A stretch of DNA of 64,000 nucleotides from Flavobacterium sp. KJJ (GCF_000708595.2 NZ_JARP01000002.1:682001-746000); one strand, 5' to 3'. Shown: positions 16,221 to 25,720, counted from the stretch's first letter. Program-made: numbers and translations. The notes: generated by a model not told the origin, from the sequence alone.

Positions 16221-19007
16221 TTAAAATTTGAAATTATAAGTAATACTAGGAACCGGAATAGAGAAGATAGAAGTTTTATAGGCATTTATTTTTCCTTCTG
16301 GATTAGTTACAAAAAAAATAGAATAAGGATTGTTTCGTCCTAAGACATTATAAACCGATATGTTCCAGAAACTATGTGCTAATTTTTTTATTTTATGGTT
16401 CCCTTCAATATTAAGACCGATGTCTAGACGTATATAATCTGGAATTCTATATTTATTTCGATCGCTGTAAAGTGTGTAGTCTGCATCTCCAAAATGATAT
16501 GTTCCGATAGGATAGGTGATAGGCCTTCCTGTTTGATATAAAAAGTTTGTAGACAAACTGTATCGCTTTGTAAATTTATAATTTAATACGGCACTTAAAT
16601 CATGAGGTTTGTCAAAATTTGAAGAAAAATATTTTCCATTGTTTACTTTCTCTTCGTTAAATTCTCCATTAAGTTTTATAAGTGAACGAGAATAAGTGTA
16701 GCCAATCCATCCATTTAAATTTCCAACTTGTTTTTTGACTAAGAATTCAACTCCATATGCTTTTCCTTCACCTTGTAAAAGTTCTGTTTCTACATTTTCA
16801 TTCAACAGTAATTGTGCTCCTACTTTATAATCAAGAATATTGTTCGATTTTTTATAATATCCTTCTAAGCTTAGTTCGTATTCTTCATCTTTTAGATTTT
16901 TATATAAACCTAATGAAACCTGTTGTGCACTTTGCGGTTTTACGTTCGTGTCAGATAATTTCCAGGTATCTGTTGGTGATTGTGTTACATTGCTTGATAA
17001 CAAGTGTATGTATTGTCTTGTCATGTCGTAGCCTGCCTTTATTGAAAAATCTTCTGTAAAGAAATATCGTGCAGCAAAACGAGGTTCTAAACCTCCGTAT
17101 GTTTTTACAACTTCATTATTGTCATAGTGATCAGTTCGAACAATTGAAGCGTCACCTAAAGGCAATCCGGGTTGATAAATATTAACATCAGCTGGCCCTA
17201 AAGAAGCATAGAAAGAATACCTTAACCCTAAATCGATCAATAATTTATCGCTTAATTTATAATTATCAGCAAAATAGATTCCGGATTCGAGCGCTTTTTC
17301 TTTTTCAATATCTGTTGAAATTAAAGTAGCCTCTGGTTTAGTAGGATGCTGATATCCGGGTGAAATATTGTATAATTTACTTGCAACACCATAACTGAAA
17401 TTATGTTTTTCATTGAATGCATAATTGAATTTTGCCTGTATTTGAGATTCATCTATTTTATAGCCAAAATCAAAGGAATTAATATCATCCGAATGATAAT
17501 CGATATTAAACTTGTATTCACTGTTTGTAAAAATAAAGGCAGCTTTGTGTTTCTTGTTAAAAGTATGATCCCATTTTGCAGACGCTAATCTGTTGCTGTA
17601 TTTATATACAGAATCTGAGCTGATACTAAAACGGTCATGACTGTAATATATAGTAGCTTCTAGATTGTTGTTTTTATTTATAGCGTTATTATATTTTAAG
17701 ATTCCGTCATAAAATCCAGCTTCACTATTTTTTAGATCTTCATTGTCTAATGCTTTTAAAATCCAGTCAGAATATGTAGCTCTTGCTCCAAACAGTAAGC
17801 TTGATTTGTTTTTTTGAATTGGCAATCCAAAACTAAGATTTGATGTTACAGGACCAATTGCCCCTTCTCCAGAAAATTTCTCGGGATTTCCATTTTTAGT
17901 TGTAATGTCAAATACAGAAGATAATCTTCCGCCAAAATCTGCCGGAATACTTCCTTTATAAATATCAGCCTTCTTTGCTGTGTATGGATTTATAGCCGAG
18001 AAAAAACCTAAAAAATGTTGCGGATTATAAAGGACTGCATTGTCTAAAAGAATTAAGTTTTGATCCTCTTTTCCTCCTCTAACATTAAACCCAGCAGATC
18101 CTTCTCCAGTTGTTTTAATTCCAGGAAATGTGGTAGCGACTTTCAAAATATCTCTTTCGCCAAGAATTAGAGGAACATTTTTCATGCCTTCAATATCTAT
18201 AGAAACTAATCCTGAAACCACATTTTCAACTGTTTTTTGCCCTTTCTTTTTAATGACAACTTCATCCAGCTGATTTGATTTTTCATTTACATTAATATCA
18301 AAATCGCCATCATCATAAACCATTAATGTTTTTACAACCTCTTTATGGCTTAATGATTTTATTTCAATAACATTTGTTCCTCTGGGCAACTGTAAAGTAT
18401 AATGTCCATCAGGATCAGTCGAAGTACTAATGTTTTTGTTTCTTACCTTAATATAAATGCTAGGCTCTGGTTTGCCGGTTTCTTCATTTCTTACAAACCC
18501 AGAAACAGTAAAAGTTTTTTTAGAAGTGTCTTTATTTTCTTTGCCTATAAATATTACAGATCCTTTTTTAGTAACGCTATAACTGTTTACAGAATCATAT
18601 TGCTGATAAAAAACAGGATTGTCACCGCTGTTTTGATTGCTGTTACTCTCGTTGGCAACTGGAGCATCAGGAAAATAATTTGCAGGTAAATCCTGGTGTA
18701 TCGTATTGTGCAGCGTTAGGATTATTTTTTTATTTAAAACAATAAAATTGAGATCGGTTTTGTTTAAAATTTTATCTAATAATTCATCTACAGTAACATT
18801 GTTAAAGCTCCCAGATATTAAAGTTTTATTTGCATCAACCCATGTTGGGTCGTAGTAAAACTTGTAAGCAGTATTGCTTTCAAGTGATTTTATTATGCTG
18901 GATAATGTTTCATTTTTATATTCTACAGTTATTTTTTCATTCGAATTTTGAGCAAATGAAATTAGATTTAATAATACTAGTACTAAGGTGAGTATAACTT
19001 TTTTCAT
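16221..19007 (-). CDS. TonB-dependent receptor with STN and carboxypeptidase-like domains, copy B
   Basis: 928 residues with the same domain order as copy A: signal peptide (about 1-19), STN (about 25-100), carboxypeptidase-regulatory-like domain (about 165-245), plug (about 260-375, with VRGGKEDQNLILLDNA) and barrel ending in NFKF. The C-terminal 90 or so residues are almost the same as copy A, and 35 bases are identical between 16360-16394 and 9761-9795. The linker after the STN domain is Asn/Ser-rich. It is the second gene of its operon, starting 5 bases after the upstream stop. The ligand is unknown and no FecR gene is nearby. Confidence 0.92.
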   Translation of the reverse strand: MKKVILTLVLVLLNLISFAQNSNEKITVEYKNETLSSIIKSLESNTAYKFYYDPTWVDANKTLISGSFNNVTVDELLDKILNKTDLNFIVLNKKIILTLHNTIHQDLPANYFPDAPVANESNSNQNSGDNPVFYQQYDSVNSYSVTKKGSVIFIGKENKDTSKKTFTVSGFVRNEETGKPEPSIYIKVRNKNISTSTDPDGHYTLQLPRGTNVIEIKSLSHKEVVKTLMVYDDGDFDINVNEKSNQLDEVVIKKKGQKTVENVVSGLVSIDIEGMKNVPLILGERDILKVATTFPGIKTTGEGSAGFNVRGGKEDQNLILLDNAVLYNPQHFLGFFSAINPYTAKKADIYKGSIPADFGGRLSSVFDITTKNGNPEKFSGEGAIGPVTSNLSFGLPIQKNKSSLLFGARATYSDWILKALDNEDLKNSEAGFYDGILKYNNAINKNNNLEATIYYSHDRFSISSDSVYKYSNRLASAKWDHTFNKKHKAAFIFTNSEYKFNIDYHSDDINSFDFGYKIDESQIQAKFNYAFNEKHNFSYGVASKLYNISPGYQHPTKPEATLISTDIEKEKALESGIYFADNYKLSDKLLIDLGLRYSFYASLGPADVNIYQPGLPLGDASIVRTDHYDNNEVVKTYGGLEPRFAARYFFTEDFSIKAGYDMTRQYIHLLSSNVTQSPTDTWKLSDTNVKPQSAQQVSLGLYKNLKDEEYELSLEGYYKKSNNILDYKVGAQLLLNENVETELLQGEGKAYGVEFLVKKQVGNLNGWIGYTYSRSLIKLNGEFNEEKVNNGKYFSSNFDKPHDLSAVLNYKFTKRYSLSTNFLYQTGRPITYPIGTYHFGDADYTLYSDRNKYRIPDYIRLDIGLNIEGNHKIKKLAHSFWNISVYNVLGRNNPYSIFFVTNPEGKINAYKTSIFSIPVPSITYNFKF

Positions 19008-19012
19008 TCGTC

Positions 19013-19759
19013 TTATTTAGCTTGATTGGAAAGTGAAGTATTGATATATTTCATTAAATTTTTCATAAATTGATTTAGATCGGATTTTCTAATACTTCTG
19101 TTCATTAAATAAAACTCATTGATTTGTTTTTTTTGTTCTGGAAATAAATTAATTAAATCATTTTTGCTATTAATCGGGTATAAGTTTTTTTTATAATCAA
19201 GGTAAAAATGATTATTGTCCTTAAAGTAATAGTATGCACCATCATCCTTGACTTTTTTTTGAATGGATTTAGAATGTTTGATGTAAAATATAAAGTTGTC
19301 GCTAAATTTAGCAGTTTCGTAGTAACCCGTTAAAAATTCAGGAAGATTGTATTGTTCTTTATGTATTTTGACAAAATTTCTATTCGATATTGTAAAAGAA
19401 TCCACTTTCTCAGTGTTCAAGCTCACTCCAATTAACTCTGAAGTGCCGGCTGGATTTAGAATTAAAATATCTCTATAAACATCATACTTGAGAGCATTGT
19501 CATAATAAATTTGCCCATTGTAAGTGAGATTTCCTTTTTCAAATTTATCACCTAAAAAATACAAATTGTTATCGTCTATCGTTCTATAAGGATTGGTGTA
19601 AAGAACACCGTTATTTATATCTAAATTTTCTTTTCTGATAGTTGAGTCAAACCAATTAAAAATTTCGATTTCTTTAGCGGTTTGAGCGTGTAGAGCGTTA
19701 ATACTTAGTAATAATCCAAAGATACTATGGAATATTATTTTTTTTTGAGAATTTGTCAA
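19013..19759 (-). CDS. Small secreted protein, operon copy B
   Basis: 248 residues from a TTG start (TTG ACA AAT TCT). It is homologous to the 238-residue protein of copy A: NSQKKIIF leader, signal peptide ending about residue 26, then the conserved KEIEIFNWFDST block and a C-terminal helical section. An ATG further upstream at 19831 would place the start outside the predicted transcript, because a TACTTTTG box lies at 19798-19805; alignment with copy A also supports the TTG. It is the first gene of the operon. No known family is recognised. Confidence 0.75.
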   Translation of the reverse strand: MTNSQKKIIFHSIFGLLLSINALHAQTAKEIEIFNWFDSTIRKENLDINNGVLYTNPYRTIDDNNLYFLGDKFEKGNLTYNGQIYYDNALKYDVYRDILILNPAGTSELIGVSLNTEKVDSFTISNRNFVKIHKEQYNLPEFLTGYYETAKFSDNFIFYIKHSKSIQKKVKDDGAYYYFKDNNHFYLDYKKNLYPINSKNDLINLFPEQKKQINEFYLMNRSIRKSDLNQFMKNLMKYINTSLSNQAK

Positions 19760-19797
19760 AGGATTCGCAGATTTGTTAGTTTGTTTTTTGGTGATTT

Positions 19798-19825
19798 CAA
19801 AAGTATTAAAAAAAATACTAACAAA
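19798..19825 (-). promoter_or_regulatory. Predicted promoter of TonB operon copy B
   Basis: On the minus strand TTTG (19825-19822), a 16-base spacer, then TACTTTTG (19805-19798). It fits the Bacteroidota promoter pattern and sits about 40 bases before the TTG start. Confidence 0.6.
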
Positions 19826-19872
19826 CTTCACCTTAAGTGTTAAATTGTAATATAATATTTATCATTTTATGC

Positions 19873-19913
19873 AAAAACACCCCAACTTAAAACTTAAGCT
19901 GAGGTATTTTATC
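19873..19913 (-). terminator. Terminator of the small membrane protein gene
   Basis: On the minus strand ACCTCAGCTTAA pairs with TTAAGTTGGGGT (twelve pairs including G-T) and is followed by GTTTTT. Confidence 0.75.
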
Positions 19914-19931
19914 AAGGAGGGGCAAAATATT

Positions 19932-20183
19932 TTAATCTAAATAATCATCAGAAGTATCTAAGATTTCATCGAATATTTTTTTCAGCGATTTTAGGTAAAA
20001 AGGAAATGAAACAGCTAATATGATGTATTCTTTTCTGAGAATAGTGACGTCATCAAGAATTTCATATAAACTCGGAATAATTAAAGCCAGAGAGACTAAA
20101 ACGCCAATCCAGGGATTATTTATTATTTTTTTTAAAGTTGATAAAAGTTTCATTTCTGGTTGTTTGGTTAGTTCGATTCTCAT
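19932..20183 (-). CDS. Small predicted membrane protein
   Basis: 83 residues from the ATG at 20183; an internal ATG at residue 11 would also serve. Two hydrophobic segments (about residues 27-43 and 54-66) are separated by a short charged loop, and the C-terminus is acidic (LDTSDDYLD). No family is recognised. It has its own terminator at 19873-19913 and lies between the LytTR system and the duplicated TonB operons, so it may be a single-gene unit. Confidence 0.6.
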   Translation of the reverse strand: MRIELTKQPEMKLLSTLKKIINNPWIGVLVSLALIIPSLYEILDDVTILRKEYIILAVSFPFYLKSLKKIFDEILDTSDDYLD

Positions 20184-20324
20184 CTAGAATTAATTTTATT
20201 TGGTTTTTGTGATGCGAATGTAATGGCGATTTGCTTTCTTGATCTTAAAAATGTCACGAAAGCCATTTTTTTTGTCATGAAAACTCTAAAAAGGTATTTT
20301 GCTCGACAAAGCGTTTTGTAAAAC

Positions 20325-20353
20325 AAAAAATCCTCTTCGCTAGAAGAGGATTT
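20325..20353 (-). terminator. Terminator of the LytTR two-component operon
   Basis: AATCCTCTTC pairs with GAAGAGGATT around a four-base loop and is followed by six T on the minus strand. Confidence 0.88.
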
Positions 20354-20383
20354 GAGGAAAATATTTTTTAAAAGTTTTTTGAG

Positions 20384-21130
20384 TTACGATAAAATATTCA
20401 TCTTTTTTATAAAATCTTTATAAGTATCGCTGAGGTTTATTTTGTGATTGCCTTTTAAAATTATAAGATTGTCAGAAAGTATTATTTCTTCAATTTTATC
20501 TGAGTTTACAATCGTATTTCTGTGCGTTCTTATAAATTTACTTCTATCTAATAAATCGCTGATTCTAGTCAATGAAATGAGAATTACAAATTTCTCTTTT
20601 TCGGTAATAATATTACAGTAACGCTCTTCGACCTCAATATAAAGAATGTCGTCTAAGGCTACTTTTTTTAACGCGTTTTTCTTTTTTATAAATAAATAAT
20701 CACTGCTGATAACCGTATCTTGTTCTTCACTTAAAAAGATATTGGTTTGGGCGTAAAATTTTTCAACAGCCATTTCTATGGCGTACAAAATTTCGAGCTC
20801 ATTAAAAGGCTTCATTAAAAAACTGAAAGGTTTAGTAAGTTTAGCTCTTTCAAAAATTTGACGATCTTGAGAGCTGGTCAAAAAAACAAATGGTTTTGAC
20901 GCATTCGGAATTATATTAATGGATTCTGCAAAGGTTATTCCGTCTGGTTTTCCGTCTAAGAAAACATCAATTATAATAACATCAATTGTATGTTCGTAAA
21001 AAAGTTTTAATGCCTCTGTAAAGTTTGTGCCTACTCCCACAACATTATAATTGTTTTGAAGCAGTACCTTAATAAGTGCATCGCTTTGTTCTGGCGTGTC
21101 TTCGATAATTAAAACATTAATATTATCCAT
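20384..21130 (-). CDS. LytTR-family response regulator
   Basis: 248 residues. The receiver domain (about 1-120) has acidic Glu10/Asp11, phospho-acceptor Asp55 and a conserved Lys in FLMKPFNE. The LytTR DNA-binding domain (about 145-245) has ILYIEVEERYCNI and FIRTHRNTIVN. It should bind DNA as a dimer when phosphorylated by the histidine kinase encoded just upstream, which it overlaps by 8 bases. Targets are unknown; the neighbouring duplicated TonB operons are one possibility by proximity only. Confidence 0.93.
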   Translation of the reverse strand: MDNINVLIIEDTPEQSDALIKVLLQNNYNVVGVGTNFTEALKLFYEHTIDVIIIDVFLDGKPDGITFAESINIIPNASKPFVFLTSSQDRQIFERAKLTKPFSFLMKPFNELEILYAIEMAVEKFYAQTNIFLSEEQDTVISSDYLFIKKKNALKKVALDDILYIEVEERYCNIITEKEKFVILISLTRISDLLDRSKFIRTHRNTIVNSDKIEEIILSDNLIILKGNHKINLSDTYKDFIKKMNILS

Positions 21131-22859
21131 TGCTAGTTGTTTTGAGGAATGTTAATATCATTTTAGTCCCATTGTTTAATTCGCTTTCGATCGCTAATGT
21201 ACCACCGTTTTTCTTGATCATTTGTTTGCATAATTGCAATCCTAAACCAGTTCCTATAATTTCAGCATTCTTTTTTTTGGCTAAAACTTCAGTGTCTTTA
21301 AGCAGTTCTGTTATTGTTTCTCTGCTCATTCCAATTCCGTTGTCCTGAATAATTAATTGGCAAGAATCAGAATTGTTTTCCTGTGTGTAAAAAGTAATCT
21401 GGCCATTTTCATTTGAAAACTTAATGGCATTATCCAACAAATTTCTAAATACAATTTTTAATGAATCAAGATCTGCGAAAATGAAAATATTTTTTGAAAC
21501 GTTGTTTTCAAAATGAATCGCTTTGTCTAAAAGCAAAGATTTGTAATTATATTCAATTTGCTGTACAATAGAATGCAAATGGACAGATTCTTTATGAAAA
21601 TACAATTGCTTTGTCTGGAGCATTGCCCAATGCAGTAAATTGTCTAATAAACTGTAAGCGCCGTTTGCAATACCGCTGTTTTGAATAATTAACCCATTTA
21701 AATCATCATAATTTTTAGTTTGTAACGTTGCGGCTAATTTAGCGTTGCTTGTTTTCAGGGCATTTACAGACGAGCGCAAATCATGACTTACAATCGAAAA
21801 CAACTGATCTTTAGTTGCATTAAGCTGGTCAAGTTTGTTTTTTTGAATTAATATGGTTTTCGAATTTTTTACTTTTTGAGCGTAAAGATAAATTCCTGCA
21901 GTTAAAAACAGCAATAAGGCGATAGCCGAGAAAAAAAACACATTGCGCTGTGTTTTTTTTAATTCGTTTTCGACTTTTAAGACTTTAATTTCTTTTTGTT
22001 TTTGTGCAACTGCGAATTTTTTTTCAAAGTCAGCAACTGCCCAGACTTTGTTTTGGTTATTTAAAGAGTCCTTCCATTTTTCAGATTCTTTTCTATATTC
22101 TAAAGCTTTTTTATAATTGCCTCTATTTTCTTCTACAGCCGCCATATTTTCAGCTGCCATCGCTTTTTTACTGGTGTTTTTTACTTTTTTCGATAATGCA
22201 TAGGCTTTTTCAAAATAAGGAATCGCTTGGCTGTCTTTGTATTGTACATAATATAAATTTGCCATAGCGTTGTAAGCATTTAATAACTCAGTTTCATTTT
22301 TTTCTTTTTCTTTAATTTCTAAACTTTTTACAAGGTAATCTTCAGCTCTGTCATATTTTTCTAAAAAGAAATAAGTGATTCCTAAGCCTTCAAATGTTTT
22401 TGAAAGATCGTGAGATTGTTGTGAAATTTGAGGAAGTTTGAGCGCGTTTTCATAATACAGCAAAGCATTTTTAAATTCGCGTAATTCTAAAGTCGCAGTG
22501 GCTAAAAGGATTCTGGCGCGAAGATAAAATTCAAATTTTTCAGAAATGAGTAATAGTTCCTTTTTAGCTTCCTTGTACAGTTTTTTTTGAACAAAACTTG
22601 AACCTCTAAAATAATGCGAATAATCAATTAGTTCTTTGTTTGTTGTTAAACTCAATTGTTTCATTGAGTATATAAGAGTAGAATCCCAATCTTTTTTTAA
22701 GTAAAAAGATTGAGATTTAATAAAATTTATTTCCTCCTTAAATTCGATCGTCTTTTTTTTAAGTATGTTTTTTTCAAATAAATCAGGTGACTGAGAAAAA
22801 AGCAAACTCGGAACTATCAAAGTAAGATAAAGAAAAAACCTAATCCATTTATTATTCAT
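21123..22859 (-). CDS. TPR-containing sensor histidine kinase
   Basis: 578 residues. Signal peptide (about 1-22), then a periplasmic tetratricopeptide region (about 50-270), a coiled segment, one transmembrane helix (about 306-327), HisKA dimerisation domain with phospho-acceptor His359 in SIVSHDLRSSV, and the HATPase domain (about 460-575) with N box LLDNAIKFS, QDNGIGMS and GTGLGLQLCK. It would sense a periplasmic signal through the TPR region and phosphorylate the LytTR regulator whose gene overlaps its end. It begins two bases after the stop of the 130-residue gene. Confidence 0.93.
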   Translation of the reverse strand: MNNKWIRFFLYLTLIVPSLLFSQSPDLFEKNILKKKTIEFKEEINFIKSQSFYLKKDWDSTLIYSMKQLSLTTNKELIDYSHYFRGSSFVQKKLYKEAKKELLLISEKFEFYLRARILLATATLELREFKNALLYYENALKLPQISQQSHDLSKTFEGLGITYFFLEKYDRAEDYLVKSLEIKEKEKNETELLNAYNAMANLYYVQYKDSQAIPYFEKAYALSKKVKNTSKKAMAAENMAAVEENRGNYKKALEYRKESEKWKDSLNNQNKVWAVADFEKKFAVAQKQKEIKVLKVENELKKTQRNVFFFSAIALLLFLTAGIYLYAQKVKNSKTILIQKNKLDQLNATKDQLFSIVSHDLRSSVNALKTSNAKLAATLQTKNYDDLNGLIIQNSGIANGAYSLLDNLLHWAMLQTKQLYFHKESVHLHSIVQQIEYNYKSLLLDKAIHFENNVSKNIFIFADLDSLKIVFRNLLDNAIKFSNENGQITFYTQENNSDSCQLIIQDNGIGMSRETITELLKDTEVLAKKKNAEIIGTGLGLQLCKQMIKKNGGTLAIESELNNGTKMILTFLKTTSNG

Positions 22860-22861
22860 AA

Positions 22862-23254
22862 TTATGGCAGTTCGGTTCTTGTTCCTCTTGAAGTTTCTGG
22901 ATCAATATCCTTTAAAAAGGATACAATTTGGTTTAAATTGTTAACATTATCAGACGTATAATCTACTTCTACATACCATACATCACAGCTTTCCGGTGTT
23001 TGGTCAGAAAAATTATAGTCAAAAAATAATTGTAATGAATTGCCTATTTCTTGTGGCTCCGCAACAGTTGGGTTATTGGGGTCTTCAGAGTTAATATATA
23101 ATGTAGCTCTGATTTTTAAAGTTCGCACACCTCCTTCTGTGGTGTAGAATTTTGCAGAAACTAATGGAGGTACGGGATAGGTTACGGTCTTTGGATTTGA
23201 AAAAATAAAATCGCCTGTGTTGATTCTGGTATTCTGTACTACAGTATACGCCAT
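22862..23254 (-). CDS. Hypothetical protein at the head of the two-component operon
   Basis: 130 residues with no signal peptide and no membrane segment. The pattern is alternating and beta-rich (TYPVPPLVSAKFYTT, LKIRATLYIN, LQLFFDYNF, VWYVEVDYTS), suggesting a small soluble beta-sandwich. No family is recognised. It ends two bases before the kinase start, so it is almost certainly co-transcribed with the kinase and LytTR regulator. A role in modulating the kinase is possible but unsupported. Confidence 0.6.
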   Translation of the reverse strand: MAYTVVQNTRINTGDFIFSNPKTVTYPVPPLVSAKFYTTEGGVRTLKIRATLYINSEDPNNPTVAEPQEIGNSLQLFFDYNFSDQTPESCDVWYVEVDYTSDNVNNLNQIVSFLKDIDPETSRGTRTELP

Positions 23255-23434
23255 AATTGGTGTTTTTTAGTGTTAATTAATTGGTTTTGGTAGCGTTAAA
23301 GGTATTTTTTTTCTTTCAATAAAATGTAAATTAAGTGTTGTTTTTTAGCTTTGGCTGTTTTATTCTCAATAACAGATAAATAGTAATGTTATTTATTAAT
23401 AAGCAGCATTTTTGAATTTGTAATTTAAGTACAA

Positions 23435-23472
23435 CGAAAAACCCCAATTCAAATATTTGAATTGGGGTTTTC
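23435..23472 (-). terminator. Terminator of pnp
   Basis: AAAACCCCAATTCAAA pairs with TTTGAATTGGGGTTTT, a nearly perfect palindrome with T-runs on both strands. It lies about 30 bases past the pnp stop. Confidence 0.9.
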
Positions 23473-23504
23473 TATGAATAAACCTTTAGTAAACTAAGAT
23501 CTGA

Positions 23505-25640
23505 TTACTCTTTTTTGTCCTCACGTGGAGGTCTTTGCAAAAGTGCTTTTCTTGACACTTTTTCTTTTTTAGTTTTAGGATCTACACCTAAGTATTTCAC
23601 TTCAAATACATCACCCATGTTTACAACATCAGTTACGTTTTCAGTGCGTTCCCAAGCTAATTCAGATACGTGTAATAAAACTTCGTTTCCTGGTGCAGCA
23701 GTATATTCTACTACAGCTCCAAAATCTAACATTTTAATTACTTTTACTTCATAAGCTTCACCCATTTGCGGTTTAAAAGTGATTGACTTAATTTTAGCCA
23801 ATACTGCTTCGATTCCAGCAGGATCTGTACCTAAGATTTCGATAACACCTTGCTCATCAACTTCATTGATTACAATAGTTGTTCCAGTAGCTTTTTGTAA
23901 TTCTTGAATTACTTTTCCTCCAGGTCCAATTAATGCTCCAATAAAGTTTCCAGGAATAGTTCTGGTAATGATTTTTGGTGCATGTGCTTTTACATCAGCT
24001 CTTGGTGCAGCGATAGTTTCAGTCAATTTTCCTAAAATATGTAAACGTCCTTCACGTGCTTGCCCTAAAGCTTGCTCCATAATATCATAACGTAAACCAT
24101 CTATTTTAATGTCCATTTGACAAGCTGTAATACCATCAGCAGTTCCAGTTACTTTAAAGTCCATATCTCCTAAGTGATCTTCATCACCTAAAATATCAGA
24201 CAACACAGCAAATTTTTCACCGTCAGTAATCAATCCCATAGCAATTCCAGAAACTGGTTTTACCATTTGAACTCCAGCATCCATCAAAGCCATTGTTCCA
24301 GCACAAACTGTAGCCATAGAAGAAGAACCGTTAGATTCTAAAACTTCAGATACAATACGAATTGTGTAAGGACAATCAGCAGGAATCATGTTTTTTAAAG
24401 CTCTTTGCGCTAAGTTACCGTGACCAACTTCTCTTCTTGAAGTTCCTCTTAGAGGTTTTGCTTCACCAGTTGAGAAAGGAGGGAAGTTATAATGTAGGTA
24501 GAATTTCTCTTCACCTTGTTCAGATGGAGAATCAATTTGGTTAGCTTCTCTAGAAGTTCCTAAAGTTACAGTAGCCAAAGCCTGAGTTTCTCCACGTGTA
24601 AATAAAGACGAACCGTGAACTCTTGGCAAGTAATCAATTTCACACCAAATTGGTCTGATATCAGTTGTTTTTCTACCATCTAAGCGAACACCTAATTCTA
24701 ATACTACATTACGAACAGCTTCTTTGTTTGTTTTGTAGAAATATTTAGAAACTAAATCTCCGTCAGCAGCTAATTCTTCTTCAGTAAATAAAGCTTTTAC
24801 CTCTTCTTTTACTTCAGCAAATGCAGCAGTTCTTTCGTGTTTAGCTGAACCAACTTTTGCAATTGCGTATATTTTATCGTATGCAGCAGCTTTTACTTTT
24901 TTGTAAATTTCTTCGTTTTCTTTCTCACCTTCGTAAGTACGAATTTCTTTTTTACCAAAAGCAGCTTGTAAACGTAATTGTGCCTGAATTTGAACTTTAA
25001 TAGCTTCGTGAGCAAATTTAATTGCACTAACCATTTCAGCTTCTGAAATTTCTTTCATCTCTCCTTCAACCATTGCAACTGAATCCATAGAAGCACCAAT
25101 CATCATGTCGATGTCAGATTTTGCTAAGTCTTCTCTGCTTGGGTTGATTACAAATTTTCCGTCGATACGTGCAACACGAACTTCAGAAATTAAGTTATAA
25201 AAAGGAATATCTGAAACTGCTAATGCTGCAGATGCAGCTAAACCAGCTAAAGCGTCTGGCATAACTTCTTCGTCATGAGACATTAATTGAATCATAACTT
25301 GAGTTTCAGCATGATAATCATCTGGGAAAAGCGGACGCAAAACACGGTCTACTAATCTCATTGTTAACACTTCACTATCGCTTGGGCGTGCTTCTCTTTT
25401 GAAGAAACCTCCAGGAAAACGACCAGCTGCTGCAAATTTTTCGCGGTAATCTACTGTTAATGGTAAAAAGTCTACCGCTGGGTTAGCGCTACGAGCTGAA
25501 ACTGCTGTTGCAAGTATCATCGTGTCGCCCATTCTTACTACTACCGACCCGTCAGCTTGTTTCGCTAAACGACCCGTCTCGATTGTGATGCTTCTTCCAT
25601 CACCTAAATCGATCTTTTCTACAAATAATTGTGGAATCAT
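23505..25640 (-). CDS. pnp: Polynucleotide phosphorylase
   Basis: 711 residues, the full-length family size. It degrades RNA 3' to 5' by phosphorolysis and takes part in mRNA turnover. Two RNase PH-like domains flank an alpha-helical linker. [10 protein letters not shown] marks the first, and [10 protein letters not shown] and the metal-binding [16 protein letters not shown] mark the second. The C-terminus has KH ([14 protein letters not shown]) and S1 (GAVVEY...[11 protein letters not shown]) domains. It starts at ATG 25640. It lies downstream of rpsO on the same strand, as in E. coli, with a large hairpin in its leader. Confidence 0.97.
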   Translation of the reverse strand: MIPQLFVEKIDLGDGRSITIETGRLAKQADGSVVVRMGDTMILATAVSARSANPAVDFLPLTVDYREKFAAAGRFPGGFFKREARPSDSEVLTMRLVDRVLRPLFPDDYHAETQVMIQLMSHDEEVMPDALAGLAASAALAVSDIPFYNLISEVRVARIDGKFVINPSREDLAKSDIDMMIGASMDSVAMVEGEMKEISEAEMVSAIKFAHEAIKVQIQAQLRLQAAFGKKEIRTYEGEKENEEIYKKVKAAAYDKIYAIAKVGSAKHERTAAFAEVKEEVKALFTEEELAADGDLVSKYFYKTNKEAVRNVVLELGVRLDGRKTTDIRPIWCEIDYLPRVHGSSLFTRGETQALATVTLGTSREANQIDSPSEQGEEKFYLHYNFPPFSTGEAKPLRGTSRREVGHGNLAQRALKNMIPADCPYTIRIVSEVLESNGSSSMATVCAGTMALMDAGVQMVKPVSGIAMGLITDGEKFAVLSDILGDEDHLGDMDFKVTGTADGITACQMDIKIDGLRYDIMEQALGQAREGRLHILGKLTETIAAPRADVKAHAPKIITRTIPGNFIGALIGPGGKVIQELQKATGTTIVINEVDEQGVIEILGTDPAGIEAVLAKIKSITFKPQMGEAYEVKVIKMLDFGAVVEYTAAPGNEVLLHVSELAWERTENVTDVVNMGDVFEVKYLGVDPKTKKEKVSRKALLQRPPREDKKE

Positions 25641-25661
25641 AATTTTTCCTTATTGGTTATA

Positions 25662-25720
25662 CAATGGGTTTTAGTTGTGTTGTAGTTGTTGTGTGTAGTT
25701 GTTGTTTCTAAAACCCAATG
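25662..25720 (-). promoter_or_regulatory. Large hairpin in the pnp leader
   Basis: CATTGGGTTTTAG and CTAAAACCCATTG on the minus strand form a 13-base stem with one mismatch around a 33-base CA-rich, unstructured loop. The stem ends about 22 bases before the pnp ATG. In E. coli a structured rpsO-pnp leader is cut by RNase III and bound by PNPase for autoregulation; a similar role here is inference. Confidence 0.6.

Noticed and set aside
17403..18689. Plus-strand open frames opposite the copy B receptor gene
   Set aside because: They are antisense to a well-supported receptor and show no protein features.
19760..19831. Upstream ATG for the copy B small secreted protein
   Set aside because: It lies before the predicted promoter and lengthens the protein beyond its paralog.
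25675..25707. CA-rich loop before pnp as a simple-sequence repeat
   Set aside because: The words vary and the flanking arms pair, so a structured leader explains it better than a microsatellite.
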